Positions 1 to 10,449 of a DNA stretch of 64,000 bases are shown here, one piece after another. The notes beneath the pieces are model-generated. The model saw only the letters and a list, made by a program, of their open reading frames with translations, was not told where the DNA came from and made no database searches. Both the position numbers and the translations under genes were made by a program. The stretch is from the NCBI GenBank assembly GCA_014526335.1, contig JACTAT010000066.1, positions 28,695-92,694 on the forward strand, given 5' to 3'. The first letter of the stretch is position 1, and the number at the start of each line of letters is the position of its first letter. The stretch is from Chrysaora quinquecirrha. Taxonomy: Eukaryota > Cnidaria > Scyphozoa > Semaeostomeae > Pelagiidae.

Positions 1-1742
1 CTATGTACGCCATTTCACCTTCACCCCTTCACTAGTCAGTTTGCCGAGAAACAAGAACTGTGAGCTGCCATTTGCCATTGAAATTTATTAATGCTGCATC
101 AAGTCTCAGTACTTTTTTGAAACTCTAGTGTGTCTTTTTCGTTGATTTGTACAATATTGTGGTCACTGCATGATCATTTTATTTGTTTATTGTTATTTTT
201 TCCCGGGTAAAAGATATTTCGAGTCATCTGAATATTAAAGATTATAATTCGATATTTTTATTTTCATAAGCGTTGCTAATAAAACGCAAGCAATTTTTTT
301 TCCACTTTTCAAATGTTTCCGCTGCCCATCGGCAGCCTCGATCATGGAGTTGATCAATCGAAACTTTATCGCCTTCTATCTGTTCGTTCTTAGTGCAAAT
401 CAATCTCTTAGAATATTCGAATTCCGCCACTTCTCCTTAGCATTCAGTCTTTGCTTCAGTGCATATAGTATTGCAACAAGCGAGAGTTGATCTAGCGTTA
501 TAGTTACCAATAGGAAAGGCTATTGTTTGTCTTTCAATCTGTATCTTGACAAATCTAGCAGACTTTCAGATGTATATTTATTCTTAGGACCTATATCAGT
601 AATAATTAAAAATGAAATCGAACCTTAACTCAGCTATCGATCCAAGCGGGTCATCAGTATTGTACTCTGTGATATGCATTTCTATATTTCGGTAAATCGA
701 TTTCTCTTGCTTCTCTAATCTTTCTCTGATTGGAAAATATAATCTGAGAAAATTTCAAAATTCCCGCAGCTATAAAGATAATACGTTGAATTTTGATTGT
801 TACGTCATGTTCATTTCTTTTCTTGCTCTTTTGCTGATTGTGACGTAATGTTGAGTACCTTACTTTCTTCTATTAATTGTGACGTCACGCTAAGTGTTCC
901 TGAATGCGTGACTTTTTCTTGCTTGTTATTTTTTTATTACTGACACATTTTCTTATAAGAGCACCTTTAGTTTTGTTAAGCCTCGATACTCCTTAAGAAT
1001 TTCAATTTTCAGGCCCGTCGGAAGCGGGGGGCTTGGGGTCCCTAATAAGTCATTTAATCACAAGTAAATCATAATAAAAGATCATTTGTAATGTGTGTTG
1101 GCATATTGCTTTTTTTCAGAACAAGCATAAAATAATACATTTCATTTTATATTAATAGAATAACCTCATGTCTGTTATATTTACAATTTAATATAAAAGT
1201 GATAAAAATTAATTACTATAATTTATAATTTATTCGGTGTTAAGATCTTGGAATGCCCCTATTTTATACTTTTCATCATCTATGGTATTTGATAAACCTA
1301 TTATATCTGTCTGAACTCTATATTTCATAGGAGAGTTCCCCTGACTCCTTTGTTCTCACTGTCTCATTATTAGTATTTCGCTCAATTTCCCCCTTTTTAC
1401 CGGGGGCACTTTTAGTTTATTGTATCTTTGAATGAAGTCATTATTGTGAAGCTTATCTTCACGGTTCTCATTTTTCTCGTCTACGCTTGCTTCCCGTCTT
1501 TGGCACATAACAGGCCGTGTCATCTTGGTATTCCCGTCTCCTTTTATTCGGGCTTAACTTAAATGTTGGTAAATTGGTTTTGTCGTCAATCTGTACGGTG
1601 CAAGGTGGAGATTTTCTTTTCCTGTTGCCTGTGAACTCGTAGTCATCACTTGGCTTTACAGAGGCTTGTATTGTTTGTATTGTGTAGCCAAACATTTTGA
1701 GCCTGGTTATATCCAAAGCCATTATGACTTTGGATCTCGTAG
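1..1742. repeat. Copy 1 of a tandem segmental duplication
   Basis: This stretch aligns almost base for base with 3432-5385. Both start with the same CTATGTACGCCATTTCACC sequence and both end at GACTTTGGATCTCGTAG. Copy 1 lacks about 250 bp present in copy 2 (roughly 5067-5308), and copy 2 lacks about 35 bp near the equivalent of 1165-1200. The similarity reaches the first base of the window, so the unit probably extends upstream of it. Both copies share a minus-strand exon-like block (242-430 here) whose reading frame differs between them, and CRE-like TGACGTCA sites (800-807, 841-848, 880-888). The duplication is seen directly; its age and mechanism are not determinable here. Confidence 0.93.
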
Positions 1743-3211
1743 GTAATATCCATCATAGAATCTTCAGCGTGGACTTCACTTGTGGATAGCATCTCATTAT
1801 CAAAGAATCCGAATGCAAAGTTCTGTGGAACAGTTTGATACTGATACTGCACACAGTTTCCAACACTAAAGTCATACGCCTGAGACTCTATTCTTTCTTC
1901 TGTAACACATATCTCCATCTCTTCTGCAAAACTCTCATTCATATCATAACATAACCTTGTACTGAATTCAAGGTGGAAAGAGTCGACCTCCATCATGCTG
2001 ACGCAGGAATCATCAAGACTCATGTTATTCAGAAATTCGCGGTTGCAGTCTTCAGAAGAAGGTGATAAACATCCACTGTCGGTTTTTATTCCTAAGAGAA
2101 AAATCAGAGAGGTTGAGTTACTTTTTATGGTGATTGCAAGGGAGGAATTATACTAGGCTGTGTCAAAGCTACACCGTTTTGTGGGAAGGTGAGAACTGAC
2201 TAAGTCCGTTAGTCGTAGATTTCGCTCCTAAGACAAATCTTCTACAGACAGGTCGAACAGAACTATAAAGCAACACTCTCAGCATTAGGCAATCGAATTC
2301 TTTTTTTCCTATAGATGATTGTTGCTATTTTTTAAGGCTGACGATGCTGTTTGCTAAAAGTAGGACTTATGTAATGAGTCTAGGTCAGAACCGTTTTGTG
2401 AGATAATTTGAGTTAAAGAGCTATTTGAGTCAAAGAGTTGTCAATTCAGGTATTTTAGAATACACTGGTGAAAATGTTTATTTAAATGAGATAACTGAAG
2501 TATCAAATAGTGCGATTCGGTGATACAAAATTTTAGACTGCACTTTGGTGGCTTTAGTTTTGCATTTCTTAAAATATTTGAATTTAATTTTTTGAATACA
2601 TCTACTTACTATTATCAGTGGACATGATAGAAATGTGCAGATCATCATCAGAATCATCTGTAAGGTCTGGAAACCAGCCGGAATCTTGTGATTCGCTTGG
2701 TGTTTTCCTAAAAGGACAATGATAATAGATAGTTACCATTGTCATTATCACGATTGCCATCATAATGCTCAGAATCATAATCATCATTGTCTGAATTATA
2801 ATAATAATCATCATTATCATCTTTTTCATTATCATCATCATTATCATTATCACCATCATTATCATCATCATTATCATCATGACCTTCATCAAATGTGATA
2901 GAGGTATATTTTAAATGTTACATTACCTCTTTTCAGTTTCATTGTTTTCCGGATTCTCTTCATTTGGATCTAAATCTGATTCAAACTCAGGCTCAGAGTC
3001 ACTGAGATCCTCATAAACTTGATCATTTGCAATATGATTTGCTGCTGCGATGTTTCCAGCTGATGGTTCATCATTCGGACCGGGCTGATTGGCATAGCTC
3101 AGAGGAGCACATGCTTCACTTTCTTTATCAGATTAATTTTCGATATCATTTAGGATTTCTTCTGATACATCGGAGTCGTCTGACTCTACTTCTAATTGAG
3201 TAAAGATATCG
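1468..3211 (-). pseudogene. Multi-exon gene for an acidic, basic-tailed protein; contains an in-frame stop
   Basis: Four coding blocks on the minus strand join with good splice signals. Exon A 3211-2927 follows a TTCTTCTTACAG acceptor, exon B is 2707-2609 (acceptor CCTTTTAG, donor GTAAGTAG), and exon C begins at 2091 after TTCTCTTAG. Phases agree across both introns (EKR/KTPSES and STDN/RIKTDSG). Exon A is rich in Asp, Glu and Ser (DDSDVSEEI, DSEPEFESDLD). The downstream block near 1468-1710 is Lys/Arg-rich (NKRRRE, GSKRRREK) and looks like a nuclear-localisation region. Exon A carries an in-frame TAA at 3133-3135, and the tail block is out of frame with exon C because ~250 bp was lost relative to copy 2. 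The family is not recognised; an acidic nuclear regulator is only an inference. Confidence 0.5.
2602..2892. repeat. CAT/ATC microsatellite in an intron
   Basis: From about 2740 to 2885 the sequence is dominated by ATCATC/ATTATC trinucleotides. It lies in the intron between exons A and B of the minus-strand gene. The Met/Ile-rich translation here is a by-product of the repeat, not a protein. Confidence 0.85.
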
Positions 3212-3259
3212 CTGTAAGAAGAATATTATATATACTATTATAGTATATTCGTTACTCGA

Positions 3260-3431
3260 TTAGCATTGCCATGCGTCTTGCACCACTTTTAAGGTGCTTT
3301 GGCCTATCAAGCATGCCTTTGGTCTCAGTAGATCAGTGATATCGGGGAGCCCCAGCCTCAGCCACGGTAGCGTCGCAGCCAGGGTCAAGGTGTCGCTAGT
3401 TTTATGTACTTTATAGATCCTAAAGGCTGGC
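3260..3431. other. GC-rich block at the duplication junction, unidentified
   Basis: These ~170 bp are clearly richer in G+C than their surroundings and end exactly where copy 2 of the duplication begins. Neither strand resembles 5S rRNA, U1, U2, U4, U5, U6, 7SL or a tRNA as I know them, and there is no tRNA-type B box. One minus-strand frame is open for 61 codons (RIYKVHKTSDT...) with no recognisable domain. It could be a repeat end or a small structured RNA; I cannot assign it. Confidence 0.35.
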
Positions 3432-5385
3432 ACTATGTACGCCATTTCACCTTCACCCCTTCACTAGTGAGTTTGCCGAGAAACAAGAACTGTGAGCTGC
3501 CATTTGCCATTGAAATTTATTAATGCTGCATCAAGTCTCAGTACTTTTTTTGGGACTCTAGTGTGTCTTTTTCGTTTATTTGAATAATATTGAGGTCACT
3601 GCATGGTCATTTTATTTGTTTATTGTTATTTTTTCCCATGTAAAAGATCTTTCTTGTCAACTGAATATTAATGATTGTAATTCGATACTTATATTTTCAT
3701 AAGCGTTGCTAATAAAACGCAAGCAATTTTTTTCCACTTTTCGAATGTTTCGCTGCCCATCGGCAGCCTCGATCATGGGGTTAATCAATCGAAATTTTAT
3801 CGCCTTCTATCCGTTCGTTCTTAGTGCAAATCAATCTCTTGGAATATTCGCATTCCGCCACTTCTCCTTAGCATTCAGTCTTTGCTTCTCTGCATAGAGT
3901 ATCTCAAGAAGTGAGAGTTGATCTAGCGTTATAGTTACCAATAGAAAAAGCTAATGTTTGTCTTTCAATCTGTTTCTTGACAAATCTAGCAGACTTTCAG
4001 ATGTGTATTTATTCTTAGGACCTATAACAGTAATAAATAAAAATGAAATCGAGCCTTAAGTCAGCCACCGATCTAAGCAGATCATCGTTATTGCACTCTG
4101 TGATATGCATTTCTATATTTCGGTAGATCAATTTCTCTTGCTTCTCCAATTTCTCTCTGATTGGAAAATATAATCTGAGAAAATTTCAAAATTCCCGCAG
4201 TTATCAAGATAATACGTTGAATTTTGATTGTTACGTCATTTTGATTTCTTTTCTGGCTCTTTTGCTGATTGTGATGCAATGTTGATTTCCTAACTTTCTT
4301 CTATTAATTGTGACGTCACGCTAAATGTTCGTGAATGCGTGATTTTTGTCTTGCTTGTTATTCTTTTATTACTGACACATTTTCTTATAAGAGCACCTTT
4401 AGTTTTGTTAAGCTTCGATGTTCCTTAAGAATTTAAATTTTCAGCCCCGTCGGAAGCAGGGGGCCTCGGGTCCCTAATAAGTCATTTAATCACAAATAAA
4501 TCATAATAAGAGATCATTTGTAATGTATGTTGGCATATTGCTTTTTTCAGAACTAGCAAAAAATAATACATTTCATTTTATGTAAATAGAATATCATAAA
4601 GTGATAAAAATTAGTTACTATCATATATAATTTATTCGGTGTTAAGATCTTGGAATGCCCCTATTTTATGCTTTTCATCATCCATGGCATTTGATATACC
4701 TATTATATCTGTCTGAACTCTATATTTCATAGGAGAGTTCCCCTGGCTTCTTTATTCTCACTGTTCTCATTATTTGTATTTCGCTCAATTTCCCCCTTTT
4801 ACCGGGGTGCACTTTTAGTTTTTTTCATCTTTGAATAAAGTCATTATTGTGAAGCTTATCTTCGCGGTTCTCATTCTTCTCGTCTACTCTTGCTTCCCGT
4901 CTTTGGCACATAACAGGCCTTGTCATCTTGGTATTCCCGTCTCCTTTTATTCGAGCTTGACTTAAATGTTGGTAAATTGGTTTTGTCGTCAATCTGTACG
5001 GTGCAAGCTGGAGATTTTCTCTTCTTGTTGCCTGCGAACTCGTAGTCATCACTTGGCTTTACAGAGCCTTTTGTCTTATCAGAAGTACAGCCTTGAATTT
5101 GTGTACAACAATCCAGGCTCAGTTCTGTTTGATTATCTGTCTTGAGATCTGAAAGTTAAACAACGACTGTTTTTGCACTGTTTTCTTGTTAGAAGCTAGA
5201 TACACAAACTTCTGTAACTTCACTGCTACCATCTTCGAGTTTAATATCGACTGCAGCTTCAGACTGGATGACGACTTCGTCTATATGGCACTGGCGTTTC
5301 AAGTTCACGGAAAATGTTTGTATTGTGTAGCCACACATTTTGAGCTTTTTTGTATGCAAAGTCAATATGACTTTGGATCTCGTAG
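3432..5385. repeat. Copy 2 of a tandem segmental duplication
   Basis: This is the second copy of the unit at 1-1742. It retains an extra ~250 bp segment (about 5067-5308) that includes a splice acceptor and the first part of a terminal exon, which copy 1 has lost. It lies directly after the gene body at 2927-3211, so the two copies are in the same orientation about 3.43 kb apart. The intervening 1743-3431 appears only once in the window. Confidence 0.93.
4871..5148 (-). CDS. Terminal exon of the duplicated gene, copy 2
   Basis: The exon starts after a pyrimidine-rich CTTTCAG acceptor at 5149-5150 and reads open to TGA at 4871-4873, about 91 codons. It contains KKRKSP, NKRRREYQDD and SKSRREE, matching the C-terminal tail of copy 1 (1468-1710) almost residue for residue, but with an intact 5' half that copy 1 has lost. 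No upstream exons of the acidic part are seen in copy 2 (the 1743-3211 block is single-copy), so this may be an orphan exon unless it splices over a long distance. Function unknown; the basic tail suggests nuclear targeting. Confidence 0.45.
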
Positions 5386-5404
5386 CTCGAGCTGGTTAGC
5401 TACT

Positions 5405-5640
5405 TAATTCGATTGTTAGTTTGTTATGTTAGTAAGTAAGTTTTAGCTAGATAGTTAATTAGTGAGTTGGTTAGTTTGTCAGTTAGTTAGTTAATTAATT
5501 AATTAGTTAGTTAGTTATTTATTTAGTTGCTTTGTTAATAAGGCAATTAGTAAGTTAGATGGTTACTTAATTAGTAAGATAGTTTGTTGGTACTTTTATT
5601 TTTTGGTTAGTTGGAATTTTGTAATTTTTTTTGTTGCTTT
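5405..5640. repeat. TTAG-type simple repeat
   Basis: The block is an imperfect array of GTTA/TTAG/TAAT tetranucleotides (GTTAGTTAGTTAATTAATTA). It begins about 20 bp beyond the end of duplication copy 2. The array is too degenerate to be an interstitial telomere of the metazoan TTAGGG type. Confidence 0.85.
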
Positions 5641-5780
5641 GTTTTGCTCGTGTTGCAGTTTTTTCTATCCGTTGAATTAGCGCTCCGTCGATAAGTGCTT
5701 TCTTTGAGGTCCTCATTCAGGACTTTGCAGTATTAATTTATCAGTAATTAATGTTAATAATGAATGATTATTTTTTCTAG

Positions 5781-5956
5781 GAAATGGCTCCGTTGTGTTG
5801 TTCAACCCAACTACAGTTGACGTAGAACATTCGGTAGAACTGACGGGACCAAATTTGGATGCTGTGTACAAAATAAGTAGCCATGGTCATGAAGTGTACA
5901 CAGCCTGTAGAGATGCGAAAGTTCGAAGGTATTCCCTCGACGATATGAAAACTTGA
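5781..5956 (+). CDS. WD40-like repeat exon (C-terminal exon or pseudo-exon)
   Basis: The exon follows a strong TTTTTTCTAG acceptor. It reads open for about 57 codons starting NGSVVLFNPTTVDVEH, includes GPNLDAVYKISSHGHEV, and ends YTACRDAKVRRYSLDDM then TGA (5954-5956). The pattern of a beta-strand block, then HGHEVYTACRDAKVRRYSL, resembles the GH...D..IR.W rhythm of WD-repeat proteins with Tyr in place of Trp. A good donor (CAG/GTATGT) lies at 5971/5972, 15 bp after the stop. Either the stop is genuine with an intron in the 3' UTR, or this is an internal exon with a nonsense change. No partner exons are seen nearby. Confidence 0.45.
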
Positions 5957-5971
5957 TAGCAGAAGTCTGCA

Positions 5972-6582
5972 GGTATGTTTCTAGTTAATGTAGCAACAGA
6001 TACCCGAACACCACTGTATATTCTAAATTGAAGCTTTCCTTTCAGATTTGTAACGTAAAGCATGACTGTTTAACTTTAAAGGGAATCAATAAGGTTACAG
6101 CTGGCATGGGCCAGTTGCTCTCAGTAAATAAACTGATTCTATTATGCAGTGCAGAGAATCATTACCGTGACTAACTTGCTTTCAAATTAAGTGATTGAAT
6201 AGACTATTTTCAAAATGCACTGCCTTAGCATTGTCGATTCCCGATAATAGAATTCTTTGAAAAATAACTTCAAAAATATATTTCAAGACAAAGGAATGTT
6301 AGAAGTAGCTTTTGGTTCCGTAGCATTGGTTGTCTGTGAAAATTCCGTCCCCTTTTGTACAACAAATATTGGTTATATTACTGACCGATACGATTAAGAC
6401 TCTTGTTTTGTTGTATACTGTTGCCACGTTGTCTTGTCGGCGAGCGATTCGCACACAAAGCATATGGCCACAGGCTTATCGTCGGTCCTGTTCGTACCAA
6501 TTCTAACATTATCTCCAAAATTTAATACCGCCATTTCAGTTGTCTGCACAAGTGATTTTACCCTCTCTAGGATGATTAGCTA
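5972..6582. other. No gene seen
   Basis: I found no convincing exon, terminal repeat or tandem array here. Confidence 0.5.
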
Positions 6583-7131
6583 TCAGTTTTTGAGCTTGCA
6601 TAAAACTAAATGATGCAAGATCGAAGTCCTGCTTAGTCGTATCAGTCTCGCATCTTTTCTACCATTTTTTTCTGATTTTCCTTGTCTAGCTATTCCAACT
6701 GTTTGATCCATTAACTTTGCCTTCTGTATTGTTTCTCGGCTGTTAGAGCAACCTTGCTTTCGAAAGGTTTCTCCTCGATAAGGTCTATGGAGGATTTTCC
6801 ATACAAATGCTTCGCTGGACTTAAAAGAGCTTCTACCAGTGTTAGATCTCTGTCGTGGTGATGTGAACTGGAAAAAGTCTCTCATATTTCGTGTACAATC
6901 CTTTCTTTGAAACAGGCTTCGTATCTCTTTGATCGTATTGTTATTATATGCTTGGTATGAAATGCAGGCAAGTCTCCTTATACATTTTGAGGTATCTTGC
7001 AAGGTCTCATTCTTTACTATGTTTGGAACTTTGTTTATCATCCTTGCAGCTCTTACCTTGCATGAGTCTAAGTCGTTCATTTTACAAGAGCTGTTACTGT
7101 CCCCTAACAAAAATTCGGTAAATACCTGCAA
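6583..7131 (-). pseudogene. Degenerate LINE 3' end (C-terminal region after the RT)
   Basis: An open minus-strand frame of 182 codons contains DSCKVRAARMINKVPNIV followed by RRLACISYQAYNNNTIKEI. This is the usual tail of CR1/jockey-superclade LINE ORF2 proteins (QNRAAR..., then ...LYKLRL..L.YKAY...P..L). The block SNTGRSSFKSSEAFVW is a frameshifted form of the conserved TRG-S--L--P-F--S-Y-----S--YRG---WN motif. No RT catalytic block is present, so this is a tail only. It directly follows the BEL/Pao relic on the same strand. Confidence 0.5.
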
Positions 7132-7199
7132 GCAAGATGGCCTAAAAATAAATATTTGAGAGAAAATTCTTTGGGTAGATCTCTCATCAAATTAAATTT

Positions 7200-7640
7200 C
7201 TTTATCTACAACTAATGCCTGTCATTTCTAATGCAGTTTCCATGAGAGTTGCCTATACTTTGGGGTTATGTAGGAAAATCAGACCTTCTTTTCTGAATTG
7301 ATGCAATGAACTTCAATCCAAAAGTTCTTAATCCTATATGATTACTTTCTGTAAATACCTTCGTCGATTGTTCCTTGCATTTTCTCCATTATTCTTCATT
7401 CTCTGCAAACTAGGTTCAACTTGAGAAGCTGCAACGTGCTAACGTAAGAGCTCCCTCCTCCACTGTCTATTAAAATGCTGCACCCACTGATTTCTGTAAC
7501 CACCGTCAGATGTAATGTGTTTATATCGCGAGGTGTTTCGCTTGCAAGAGTTTTTCTATCTTCAACTACAACAACCTTCATACAGTCACTGCTTTTATGG
7601 TTGTAAATCATAAAATCCACTTCTTTTTTCAACTTGAGGC
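7200..7640 (-). pseudogene. BEL/Pao-type retropepsin region, decayed
   Basis: The minus-strand frame at 7632-7396 contains CSILIDSGGGSSYVSTLQLL, an aspartic protease active-site block with DSG and the SSYVS continuation typical of DUF1758/BEL-Pao proteases. The next ~180 bp (7390-7200) read, with one stop, as VIIYRIKNFWIEVHCINSEKK then ITPKYRQL, resembling the region after the protease in these elements (..NPKY..L..Y.HL.G). Just upstream (7640-7750) a Cys-containing, Lys-rich stretch is the likely zinc-knuckle remnant. Frame breaks make it non-functional. Confidence 0.6.
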
Positions 7641-7989
7641 AATTTTCGCTCCCTGGATGTAGAAAGCTTTTCGTCTTTCCGCAAGCCTTTCTGCAAATGA
7701 ACTGAAAGCATCCTTTTGGTTTGCCGGTGTTGCACTATTCTCTGTCTTTCGATTTCTCTTTACCTATTTTATCAAGTTCTATACTAGCTCCTGTGGCTTC
7801 TGTATTTACCAGATATCATCATTTTGAGTCAAAACTTCTTGAGACCTCAAAACTTCTCTAGTATGGTGTACACCAAATAGAATTAAATTTTGTTCCTGGT
7901 AATCAATATTTTCAAAACTCCTGATGATGTGAGTCAATGCATTTCATCTAGTGTCTTTTGATTCAAGTGTCATAGTGCTTTGTGACCTT

Positions 7990-8245
7990 CACATCCTTGT
8001 AACTCTATTCCTGTATACGCTTTCCCTTCTCATATCCTTTTTTCATTGTGGTGAAGTCCATAAAAATATCTTCCACCGGTTTTCGCTTCACAAATTCGAG
8101 AAGACTGTTAAACAAGCTAAGGAGATAGTTGAGATAGTTGACCTACTTCGAGCCTAAACTGATTCCCAAAACGTAGCCAGTTCTTGAAAACACTTCTAAA
8201 TGGAGTTATTGTTCACCGTTATAGTTTGAGTTTTTTGTTAAGCAT
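7990..8245 (-). pseudogene. BEL/Pao Gag (DUF1759-like) fragment
   Basis: Read on the minus strand across frameshifts, this gives TITPFRSVFKNWLRFGNQF, then LSQLS, then GRYFYGLHHNEKR. This follows the order of the DUF1759 Gag motif in BEL/Pao elements (L....F.G....W..F...F......L....KF.YL......A..I.GL....E.Y). It lies between the coiled-coil Gag start (9743) and the protease (7632) in the expected order. No frame is open throughout. Confidence 0.5.
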
Positions 8246-9203
8246 TTCCATGTTGATTTTTTCATTTGAAGCAATCCTCCTATCGTCAGGTCATTCAGTC
8301 GTACAGTCAATCGAATTTGTGTCTTCTGTCCGTTTCTTCCTCCATTTTTGAGCATGTTTTTGCCCCAACAACATGACAGCGTGCGTCGTTGCTCAATTTC
8401 CTTCTGCGAATTGCTGAGCGATTGTGTAATTTCCTCTGATGACGTCTAAAATTATGCTTTCAAAGTTTTGTACCATTCAAAAATAAAGACCTCTATCTCA
8501 ATATGTTCAAGTTCTCACTTTTATTGTCCTTCTTCGAATTTCAATTCGATTTCTGAATCATCAGTGCTCTGTTTACGTTTTCATGTGTTTTACTTTGTAA
8601 TGATGTATTTTAACCAATGAAAACATGCTTAATCTATGAATCAAAAGATAAATAAATACTAAATGTTAACTGCCGAGGTAAGGCACTTGGAATTTCCTCT
8701 CGTGCTACTAGAGCGTGTTAAGTGACAGAAGGCTTAATAATCCTGTTGACCTTTTTGAATTTTTCGAAAAGAAGAACGAAGCAATGGCCATAACCTCTAT
8801 TTGGTGCATTTCCAACTGCAATTGAGCCTGGCCTCTGCTTGAAGGATGGTTGGCTGTAGACCTTCATGGGGAGTGAGGCTCAAAAACTTGACGAGCTCAA
8901 AACGAGATAGTGAGGCCGCATTGAAGTTGTCAAGGCCTGCGATATGTATAAAATTAACAGTAATGTTACGCAGTAGTGAATACTAACTTATGCAGTAGGA
9001 GTAGGGTCATAATATGCGGGCATCTCTGTACTAGAATCCAATATATTCACCACGTCAATATTATCGTAATCAAGTACTAGTTTTTCTCGAATATTTCCTA
9101 TCATATGAAACACGTTATATTTATTGGTATTAATTCTTTCCTTTTCTTTCTTTCTTTCCATAGAAAGATCGATATCCCAATTAGGCCATTCCTCTGCAAT
9201 CCT

Positions 9204-9743
9204 TTATTGCTGATCCATCGAGTTGGTCTTGATTTCTTGTTGCTGTACTGACATCGCGGCGACAGCTGCAAACAAGGAACGAACTGTTGCTGCGAGATTT
9301 TTAGGAATATCGATACTCATCTTTTTTAGTGACTCTCGGGCTTTCTTGAATTGTGCCTCCTTTTCCTTCAGTAATTTTTCCATGACTTCATACTCTTCCT
9401 TCGCCTGCTCAACTAAAGCTTTTCCTTTCTCCAATTCTACTATTTTTCTCTTCATATCTTCATCACTATTTCCTTCGTTCTCTGTTTCTTCCAGGTAGGA
9501 TTCCCCCAATGGTAGTAGGTCTCCAACTATCGACTTCATCAATGTTTCCAAAAACTCCATGTTATCTCTCTCATCCTGGCCCAAACGTTTCTCGATTGCC
9601 GTTCTTTTCAGCCTTATAACAGCAATTTTCGACAACTCTTCTTGCAGATCCACAATCCCCAATTTCACTGCAACTTCTTTCAGATCGTTCAGTGATAATT
9701 CGAGCAGTTTCGACTCCACACTAAGCTGCAAATCCTCTGCCAT
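9204..9743 (-). CDS. Coiled-coil Gag-like protein of a BEL/Pao element
   Basis: An intact frame of 179 codons starts with MAEDLQLSVESKLLELSL and contains a long charged heptad-rich region (residues ~85-140, KRKIVELEKGKALVEQAKEE) predicted to form a coiled coil. The ATG lies ~90 bp downstream of a primer-binding site (9831-9843), as expected for the first ORF after a 5' LTR. Downstream in the same direction come DUF1759-like Gag and protease pieces, so this is most likely the N-terminal part of Gag, now separated by stops. A host coiled-coil protein is the alternative, but the LTR context argues against it. Confidence 0.55.
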   Translation of the reverse strand: MAEDLQLSVESKLLELSLNDLKEVAVKLGIVDLQEELSKIAVIRLKRTAIEKRLGQDERDNMEFLETLMKSIVGDLLPLGESYLEETENEGNSDEDMKRKIVELEKGKALVEQAKEEYEVMEKLLKEKEAQFKKARESLKKMSIDIPKNLAATVRSLFAAVAAMSVQQQEIKTNSMDQQ

Positions 9744-9830
9744 GACGAGACGTAAAATCCAAAACGACTTAGGCCATCAGCATGCAGAACACGAATTCAA
9801 GCAGGCAGTTAAAAATCCACAAACAAACTA

Positions 9831-9843
9831 CCCTCTGCTACCA
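9831..9843 (-). other. tRNA primer-binding site
   Basis: The minus strand reads TGGTAGCAGAGGG two bases after the ...CAACA end of the putative LTR. The sequence TGGTAGCAGAG complements the 3' end of a tRNA (CTCTGCTACCA) and is in the correct position for priming minus-strand DNA synthesis. The Gag-like ORF starts ~90 bp further on. Confidence 0.55.
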
Positions 9844-9845
9844 AA

Positions 9846-10023
9846 TGTTGAAATCATCGACATTATGGATTTGAGGAAGCAAGAAAATTTTGTTTTGCAG
9901 CGAAAGAACTGTTTATCTCCATAAATTTCTTGTTGCAAAAGCGATTGCCTACTCGACATGCTAAGAATAAAAAAAAAATCCCAACGATCGCACAAGAAAC
10001 GTGCTCTAACGCTATACATATCA
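9846..10023 (-). repeat. Putative 5' LTR of the BEL/Pao element
   Basis: On the minus strand this ~178 bp segment starts with TG (near 10023) and ends ...TTTCAACA at 9846, two bases before a primer-binding site. The 3' LTR was not found, so both boundaries rest on position and the TG...CA pattern. It abuts the gypsy protease relic that ends at 10062. Confidence 0.45.
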
Positions 10024-10061
10024 CGTGATCTATTAGTTCCACTGCGTATAATTATAATAAA

Positions 10062-10330
10062 TTAATTAAATCTCCAGTCCTTCACAATCCCAGCTGCACT
10101 TTGTTTTGTGTCGAAATCGAATTTTATAGAACCAAACAGACGCATGAAATCTCTTCCTAGTAAAATGTTCGTATATGTCATCGAGTCAAGAACTTGGAAA
10201 ACATGTGTTCGGGGCTGCATGTCTGAAATTTGCATTTCGAGTTTTACAGTGCCCAATATTTCATTTGTTCACCCGAGGCATTCACTAGCGTTTTGACTTT
10301 AAATCGTATGTTCACTTTTAATCGCACTGT
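10062..10330 (-). pseudogene. Ty3/gypsy-type retropepsin fragment
   Basis: The minus-strand reading gives KVNIRFKVKTLVNASGEQM, a frame change, then GTVKLEMQISDM..., ending TYTNILLGRDFMRLFGSI. The GxV.L.....(12)..F.V.D...Y..ILGRDF(M/L) pattern is the C-terminal half of retroviral-type aspartic proteases in gypsy elements. No DTG/DSG active site is visible in this fragment. It continues on the same strand as the gag relic at 11690-12180, separated from it by the Myb-like gene. Confidence 0.6.
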
Positions 10331-10449
10331 AAAAACCGTTCCTGATAAAAAGTTTTCATTGGTTTTTCAAAGTTCTGTGTATGTTTGTGACAAATCATTA
10401 AAACAAAGTTTCTTTGCGGCTGGAGATTTTCATGCTGTAGATGATTACC

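Noticed and set aside
3260..3431. rRNA, snRNA or SRP RNA gene
   Set aside because: Compared from memory with 5S, U1, U2, U4, U5 and 7SL signatures on both strands; none matched.
5405..5640. Interstitial telomere
   Set aside because: The unit is TTAG/GTTA/TAAT, not TTAGGG, and is highly irregular.
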